Assembly (NCBI GenBank): GCA_017461985.1
Contig: JAFTSA010000009.1
Coordinates: 24,486-88,485 of the forward strand
Reading direction: 5' to 3'
DNA length: 64,000 nucleotides
From: Clostridia bacterium
GTDB lineage: Bacteria; Bacillota; Clostridia; Christensenellales; CAG-917
The position numbers and the translations under genes are program-made. Below the pieces are notes generated by a model. It was not told where the DNA came from and searched no databases. It saw only the letters and a list, made by a program, of their open reading frames with translations. This document shows, piece after piece, positions 33,301 through 42,300 of the stretch (position 1 is its first letter; every line of letters begins with the position of its first letter).

Positions 33301-36300
33301 GCGAGCGCGTACCCGCCATCCTTAATAACATAGAGGCTGTCGCTGTCGATTGCGTAGTAGTCGCCGTGATAGTAGATATAGCGGACGTTGTCGTCGTAGT
33401 TTGCAACCACGTCAATGCCGTCTAATGTTGTGCCTGCCACGCTGTCCTTGACAATCCACTCGTCAACGGTGTTTTCGCCACCGACGAAGGTGTAGACGTA
33501 GTCGGGTGCAAGATAGTATTTTGCGCCGTCGGGAGTATTTTCATCTGCGGGGACGTAGTTGAAGCTTTCGCCACCAAATTCGGGGAAGCCGACGTTGATG
33601 CCGATTTCATATTCCCACAGATAGAGTTGGACTGAAACGATGGGCTTTCTTGCATAGTCGTCTGCGTATGCAACAAGCATCTTGCTCTCGTCAATTGCTG
33701 TGAAGAGGAAGTATTCGTTGTCTGCGCTTTCGTCGCCTTCTGCAAGTTGATATTGTCCGTCACTGACGTAGTAGTATGCGCCTTCGTAGTTGGTTGTTTC
33801 GGTCTTAGAGTAGTATTTGAAGTTGTCTCCTGACTTCTCTGCTCTGTCCTTTTCAATTGCAGTTGCTCTTGAAAGTTCTTGGAAGTAATGACTGTCTGAG
33901 GTCAAAACCTTCAAGTATGAGTCGTAAGACTTGATTGCGTAGAAGTCGCCGGTGTATTTGCCAAGTTCAGCATCGCTCATGTCTGCCACTGCCTTGTAGA
34001 CGCCGTCAACAAGTGCGTAGTTGCCCTTTTCTGCGGTTTCGTCAACGTAGAAGCGGACGTCACTGTCGCATTCAAGAGCGGTGTTGACGCTTTCATAGTA
34101 GTAGACTGATCTGTCGGTGTTGATTTGGACGTAAGGTTGTTTTGTGAAGTCTGCTTCATTAAATTGCAGTCTGCTGTCTGCGTCAGGCATGACGAGGGCA
34201 AGAATTTCGTTGATGAAATTGCTGTTGACTGCCACTTGGATGAAGGTTGAGGTCATACGGATGCCCCAAACGAATGCGGTGATATACTGAGCAATGTCGT
34301 CACCAAGGAGAGGAAGTGCTGCTGCATCTGCACTGCCTGCTGCCACTGCTGAATCGCTTGCGCTTTCACTGCTGCCGAAGATGTCGGGGAGGAGATTTGA
34401 TGCCAGGCTACGGAGTGAGTAGCTGTTGATGTACACACTGGGGATGTTGAGATAGCTCAAATCAATGTACAATCCGCCCTTGACACGTTTGTGGTCTCCG
34501 TTGTCGTTTTGATAGAAATAGGTTGCGTCATAAGCATAACGTGTCATACCCACTGATTCGTCGCCTTCGGGGTCGTAGACGAACTTGCCGGTGCTTGCGT
34601 TGTAATAGTAGTCACCGCGGACGTCTTCGAAGTAATGGCTGTAGCGATATTCAGGAGCAACGTATGCCACGTTGCCGGGTTTCATTTCAGTGGCGGGGTC
34701 CAACTTTTCAAACTCACCACTTTCCATATAGATGCCAATGATGTTGTGGGTGTCGGAAACGGTGTATTTTTCGTTTTCGTCAACAACAACTTGGTCTGCT
34801 GTGGTTTGGATGACGATTGATGCGTTGATGTAGGAGAGCAAGTCGCCAATGTTCAGTCCGCCGATGTTGCCAACTGCCCCAACGATGATATTGACGATGT
34901 CAAGGATTGACATATCTGCATTGACGTCAATGTCAAGATCGGGCACGTATTGACGCAGGTGGTTGAGGAGTGCTGCAAACTTGATTTCAACTGTAAGGAT
35001 GAGTTCAATCTTGCGTGCAACGTCACCACCCATATCGGATGTTGCGCTGATGATTGCTTCCATATCCTCGGGATCCATTTCGGGGAAGAGCCAGCCGAGG
35101 AGTGCGCTGAGGTCGATGTCACTGCCGTGGACGAATCTTGTTGTGATGTCGATTGCTTCTGTCAAGGTGATACGGTCAAGTTCAGTGATTTCGGTGTATT
35201 CCTTGAGGTCGTCTGCAGTGAGGTGATATTCGTGTTGTGAGGTGAATTGAATGTCAACGTTTCTGATTGCAACCAAGAGGTTGAGGTCAGTGTCGTATTC
35301 ATTCATATTGCCTGCATTGTCTGCTTCACGTCTGAAGAACTTGGTGTTTTCGGGCTCTGTTCCAGTTGCTTTCACGCGGACGTATGCAACAGCGGGGGTT
35401 GCAGTGTCGGGGGTGATTGCCTTATAGGAGCCGTCCTTTTCAACGTAAAGTTGTTGTCCTTGATGCTCTGCGTTGTCTTTGTCGTAAGAAACAAAGTAGT
35501 AGTCGCCTTCAACAAGGACAGTGCCGTCGGTGTCAACCACTTCAACGGTGGGTGCGCCTTCAACGGGGATATAACGGCTGCCTTCCATCATAAGGTTGAC
35601 GTTGACGTCAAGGTTAAGTGAATCGTTGAAGTCAAGTTCAACTTGTGCTGATGCAAGGAGCTTGTCTGTGATGTAGTCATCAAGGTCAAGACCTGATGCA
35701 ATCATCTCAATGAGAGTGCGGATGAGCTTGTTGCCAAGAGCAACCGTCAACTTACGTCTGCTGATGAGGAGGAGTGCATCTGCGTTGTCAGTGTCAATGG
35801 GTGATGCTGCCATTGCTTCACTTGATGCGCCGGGCAATTCGTTTTCGGTGTAGATTTCTTCATTGAGAATATCACCGAGCAAATTGTCGATGAAGTCTGT
35901 GATGATGGTTGATGTGATGCTGAGCTTGGGAATGTTGAAGAAAGGTGCATCAAGGTAGAACGTTCCGCCAAGATAGTAGAGGCCGAGCCACAGGTTTTCT
36001 GCACCGGTTTCTGCGATGTTGATGAGTTCAACTGCGATTTCACTGTTGGTCAACTCTGCAAAGTCAAGGACTATGCTGAGGTCAAGACGGAAGTGTGCAG
36101 ATGAATATCCCTTTGCGGTTGCAGGCATTTCAAGGAGAACACCTTGCAAGTTGCCAAGGACCTTTTCAAAGATTGTGCCCAGGTCGATTTGACCTTCGGT
36201 GATGCCGAGGTCGATCTCAACTGATGCGTTAACTGACACAGTTGATTCATAGAAGTAGGTGGTGGGGATTGTCTTTTCGGGATCGTCCTTGTCCTTTTCT

Positions 36301-39300
36301 TCAAGGATATAGTCGGGGATCAAAGGCTCGCTGTTGCCGCCGATTTCAATGTCAAGACCGCCAAGACCGATGCCAATCTTCACTGCGTTGACTTGGATGC
36401 CGATTTGGAGGGCAAAGTCTTTCAGTTCGGTGAATGCATTGATATAGCGATAGTATTGACCTTCTGCGTCAACCACGTAGCCTTGATAACGATCTGCAAA
36501 GCCGTCCACTGGCACAAATGCGCCACTACGACGGATGAAGTAGCCAACCAAGCCAAATGCGTAGCCTTCTTCAAGTGATTCTTCGGGGACTACTGCGTAG
36601 TCGCCGTCGATATGAGTGTAGAGTGCATATCTATCTGTGTCGAAGTATTCATATTGAGGCACGCCGTCTTCTTCGCCCACTTGAACCTTTGCATATCTGC
36701 CGTCCACGTTGTTGTCTTTCCAAGTGATTTCGTCATAGTATGCATATCTTTCGTTCAAGGGCAGGACGAGGGTGTAGATGGTCTTTTCAGTCTTTTCTTC
36801 GCCTACGAGGATTGTCTTTGCCTTGTAGTATGCGTCGGCACTGACTTGTGAGGGGCTGAAGGTGACGTCAAATCTTTCTGCACCTGCGGGCACTGCCACG
36901 CCGTCGGTTATGTAGAGATAATAATCTCTGCCGTTGACGGTTTGCTTGTAATAGTCACCGCTTGCGTTTGCGCTGACTGATTCAACGAAGTATCTTGTGC
37001 CAGAGTAGATATCGTTGAGGACTTCAAGTTCATCAACTTCGTCGCCGTCATCGAAGAATCTGTTGTAGCCGTAGCTGCCGATTTCTGCGCCCACTGAAAT
37101 TTCAAGTTTGTTGAAGATTTCCTCAATTGAGCCAAGGTCGGGGAGAAGTGCGCCGATGATGAGTGAAATGATTGACTTGGTGATGAGGATTTGTCCTGCT
37201 GTGTCTGAAAGGACAAGTGCGATGATTGCATCTCTTTCAACGTCTGCTTCAACCTCTGCAGATGCCATTGCTTCGCCGTCCCCTGCTGAAGTTGCGGTTG
37301 CGCTAGTGCCGTCACCGAAGATGAGGCCCATGAGCATATCAACGAAGTTAGGAATCTTTGTGTAGTTGGATGCAACGTCAAAGAGGCTTGTGCCGTCAAG
37401 ATACAAGTCACCTTGATAGAGATAGATTCCGCCCAGTGCCATATAGTCACCGTTTGCATCCTTGAGAGGTGTGCCCTTTTCGTCTGTCTTGAGGAGTTCA
37501 AGAGCAAGTTCGATTGTGTCAAGGTCACTGCCAGTGATGAAGTTGGTGATTGCACTGATTTGTTCATAGACGGTGCCGTTGCCTTCCACGTATGCTACGT
37601 GTGTTGCGTCCGCGCTGTCGTATTGCACGTATGCGCCGTCCATATAGAGATAGACGGGTGTGCCTGCGGAGATTGCTTCTTTTGCTGCTGCAAGGCCAAG
37701 TGCGTTGTATTGATCGCCCTTGAGGAGTGCTGCAATGTTAAGTGCGCCAAGGTCTGCCTTCAATGAAATTCTGCCTGCGATGCCGTCATGGAATGCGCTG
37801 GTTGTCTTTGCATTGATAAGCATATCTGCGATGTAGTTTTCAAGGAGTCCGCCAAGTTCCAGAGTGTCGATGTCTTCACTGTCGAAGTTGATCATCAGGT
37901 TGAGGCCCAAACCTATGGTTTGTGTGCCGGGATTTTCAACGGGAGGATACTTGTCGGGGTCAACGATTGAGAGGATTGTGTTGACGTATGATGAGATGTC
38001 AACAAATTCATTTCTGTCAAGAGGTGACAGGACGCTTTCATATTCTGCATCTGCAATCTTGAGGTCAAGACCAAGACCAAGCTTGAGATAGATGTTTGTG
38101 CCTGCAACTGTGTTGAAGTTGATGCCAAGTGACAGTTTGTTGTCCATATCTGCATCCTTAAACTTGATGGAGATACCGCTTGTGCTCTCTTCAATGTTGA
38201 ACATGTCAAGGCGGAGTTCTTCACCAGTGATAAGGCTTGCGATGTCGGCAATAAGGGTTGAGTTGACGAGGACGTCAATTCCGTCCCAGTTGTCATACCA
38301 GAAGGTGTCACCTTCTTCGTAGGGGTTGCCACTCATGCCCATTGCGGTGCATCTAAAGATGATGCGCTTGATGAACTTGTTGAGATAGTCGATGACGCCG
38401 GGTGCTTCTTCGTCGTCTGCGGTTGCTGCTGCTTCACCGCCGCCGAAGACACCGAGATCTTTAAGAAGTCCAAGGAGGTCAAGTTTCACTTGAGGGCCAC
38501 CGAAGTTGCCTGCATCAAGGTATGCAAAGCCGTCAATCATGTAGATGCCAAGTGCTGCTTCGTTAAATTCTCCTCTGTTGAAGATGATTTCAACACCAAC
38601 TTCAAGGGCTGCGAGGATTGTTTCAATTTCGAAGTTCAGTGCATCAAGGTTCAGGTTGAAGACGCCTGCAATGCCAAGTTTGCCAAGGTCAAGACTGCCG
38701 AATACACGGAGAACGATATTGTCTTGGACGGGGTCATTGAGGTACATTTCAAGGCCAAGTCTGTCAAGGAGTGCACCCACAAGATTCTTGGCAAGGCCTT
38801 CTTCAAGACCGCCAAGGAGATTCTTCACTGCGTCCATGCTGACGATTGTATCAATGATATCACCAAAGACGTGAGGATCTTTGATGTAAAGACCGTTGGG
38901 ATCTTGTGCGTATCTGCCGTCAGATTCACGGAGTGAATATCTTTCGTCGTCGTTGTAAAGTTTTGCTGTGTCTTCGTCAACGAGGATATAGGTTGCATTG
39001 AAACCGAATTGAAGTTCCAGTTCAAGTTCAAAGCTCAACTTCTCGTTGTCTGCGAAGTTGTTGAAGCGGTTGACACCATTTTCTGTGCCAAGATATCTGT
39101 AATATGCTGTGCCGTCGTCAACAAGTGCGCCAGTGAAGCGGACAAAGTTGTCGCCTTCCTTCACGTAGATGTTGTCAACTTCTGCATTGACTGTTGCATA
39201 TTCGCTTGATTCAACTACAACGTAGTTGTTTTCGTTTTGATAGTGATAGATGCCTTCGTCAAGTCTTGCGGACACTGAGTCAAGTCTTGTTGCTGAAATC

Positions 39301-42300
39301 TTGGGTGACTTGAGGTAGATGCCTGCGCTGAGGATGTCGCTGATGAGGTCAACTGAAATTGCAACGTTTTCAAAGTCAATGTCAACGGTGAGTTCAAGAC
39401 CGAGGTCAGGAAGTTTCTTGATTGATTCTGAGATGTCAAGACCGCTGTCCCCTGTTGAGAGCATATCCACAACAAATGCGATGATGCCCACAAGGGTTTG
39501 TTGTGCGATTGAAAGGGTGATCTTGTCGTTGGCAAGTGCAAGGACAACTTCAAGTGCTTGTTGTGTTGCATCTTCTTCACTTGCTGCCTCTGCTTCGCTG
39601 TCTGCTTCACTGCCTGCTCCCAGGAGACCGCCAATTGTGTCAACCAGCCATGCTGCAAGACCGGTGTTTTCAACCATGAAGTCTTCCTTTGAAAGGATGC
39701 CCATATCCACGTAGAGGGTGCTACCTTTCAGGTAGAGGCCAAGAACTGTGCTATCTGCGTTGGGGTTTGCACCCTTGACAAGGTTCTTGATTTCAACCAT
39801 AATTTCGGTCTTTTCAGGATCGTCAAGTGAGAGGTTTGCTGCCACAAAGAGTTCAACGTCAAGGACGATGTCTCCTTCAATTTCAACACCCATTGCAAGA
39901 GCAAAGTCTGCAACAAATGCTGACACAAGGTCGTTGATGGGCAATTCGCCGTTCTTCCAATCTTGCGTATCGTTCAGTTCAAGTTTCAATTCAAGTGCAA
40001 GTTCAAGAGCAAGTTCAGTGAGGTTGGTTGCACTTGTGTAAACTTGATTTTCAATGTTCTCTGCTGTAAGTGAGCCAACAACTGAGTACTTTTCAGAGAA
40101 ACCGATTTCAATGTTTGTAAGTGACAGACCGATGGTGAAAGGATCAATGCCAACCATGAGGTCAAGGCGGTAAGGATCAAGACCAAGTTTCAGGAAACTG
40201 TTTGCAGGGTTGAGTTTGATGAAGTTTTCACTGAGGTCGTTGACACCGTAAGTGCCGGTTGCATCTTCGGTGTATGTAAATGTGCCGTCTGCGTTTTCAG
40301 TGCGGATAAATCTTGCGCCGGTGTATGTGCCTCTTTCTTCTGCGGTGAGGAGGATATAGTTTGTGCCGTCAAGCTTATATTCGCCGTTGCTTGCGTTGAC
40401 GTAGACACCGCTTTCAAGGGTGTATCTTGCCCCTGTGTGTGTGCCAAGAGCTGCACTGTCAAGTGCAGTGTAGCCCATATCGGGAGCAACCAGTTGGATG
40501 ATGGTTGCAATCAGTGAGCTTGCAAAGTAGATTGTCACACTTTCACTGCTGACGTTGAGTCCGTGGAGTGCGCCACCAATGATGCTCACGATTGTGTCAA
40601 GGATGCTTGCGCTTGCTGCATCGTCAGTTGCTTCTGCTTCTTCACTGCTCTCTTCTGCTGCTTGTGCTTCAGATTCACCGGTGTCGGTTGAGCCGGAAAT
40701 CAATGATGCAAGGCTGAAGTTGCCAAGTGACAGGTGGACATCGTCTGCCATATCAATGTTTGCATCGATATAGAGGGTGCTTGTTGCAGTTGCAGTGGGA
40801 GCGTTGACGTCGTCGCAAAGCAAGGTGATTGCAATCATTCTTGCTTCGGGGTCGGTTTTGACGTCTTCGTATGCGCCGTCAAAGATTTCAATGGCTATGT
40901 CACTATGTGACAAGATATAGTTGAGATCACCGATATTTTCGGGGTTAAAGCGGAGCATTGCTGCAATGCGCAATCCCAGTTTTTGTTGCACTGTATAGTC
41001 AATGTCAAAAGCCAAGAGGAGTTGTTCAAGGAATCCGCTTATGCCTTCGTCCACTCCGCCAAGGAACATACCGATCCATTGACCGAGAGGCCATGAATCA
41101 ACGTTGTTTGCTGCTTCGAGGTGGATTGTGAGGTTCAACTCAACAAACACTTGGCTCAGTGACACAGCAATGTTGCCTGCTTCGTCAAAGTTCAAGAGAT
41201 TGATGAGGGTGTAGCCGTTTTCTCTGCCGTCGAAGACAAAGTCTTCGTGTGCGTTTGCTTCGGTCTTGCCGAAGGGCACGATGTCAATGACTTCGTGGGT
41301 GATTTCAAGGCGAGGTGCGCCAACGCTGACGTACACTTTGCCTGTTTGTGAGTTGTTGTGGTCTTTGACAACCACTTCAAGGCCAACGAGGTCGCTGTTC
41401 TTTGCCCATGAAATTTGAAGTGCTGCTTCAATGATTGCTGCATTGATGCCTGCTACATTCCACAGTGCCTCAACGACGCCTTGGAGGATTTCAAGACGGA
41501 TGTTTTGGTCACCAATGCGGAGGGCTGCAAGGAGAGCAAGCTCAAACTTGCTTGCATCCATTTCAGTGGTTGAACCGCCTGCTGCTGAAAGTGCTTCGCT
41601 GTTGTCAGGATTGAGTTGCACTTCACTGTCTTGTCCAAGGATAAGACCCATGATGAGGTTCATCAAGTCAAGGTCGATTGCAACTCTTTCAATGTTCAGT
41701 TGAGTTGCGTCGAGATAGATCTTGCCATCTACGTAGTAGATGCCCAGAATAAGTTTTTCTGCGCCGTCGTCTGATTTGACGATTTCAATGAGGATTTGTG
41801 ATTCGTTTCCGTTGGTGTAGATTGCATCTGCGCCCATAAGCCAATCAAGGAGAGGAGTGAGGTCAAGAGATGCTTGAATGTTGATGCCGTAGCCAAGGTC
41901 AAGTGCTTCTTCAAAGACAAGTGCGCCACCTGCTCCAAGAGGGGTGTTGCCTGCATTGAGTTCTGCTTCAACGCCGAGGCTCAAACCAAGGAAGACGTTG
42001 GGGGTTTCAAAAATGTTGACAAAGTCGTATGCCCCGACAGTCAGTTGATTGTCTGCGGGGACGCTGTTGATGCCTGCTTTGAGGTCACCAAGGCTGATGT
42101 TCAGGTTGAAGTTGTCGTCAAATCCAAGATAGATGTCAACGCCAAGTTCGGTGAGGTCAAGGCCGTTTGCCAGTGAAATACGGACACCGCCGTCCACTGT
42201 GCTGTTTGCAAGACCCAGTGCAAAGCGTGTGCCAACCAGCTTGTAATATGTTTCGTTTTCGTCAAATGCACCTCTTGCAACGTAGATTGCGCCTTCTGCG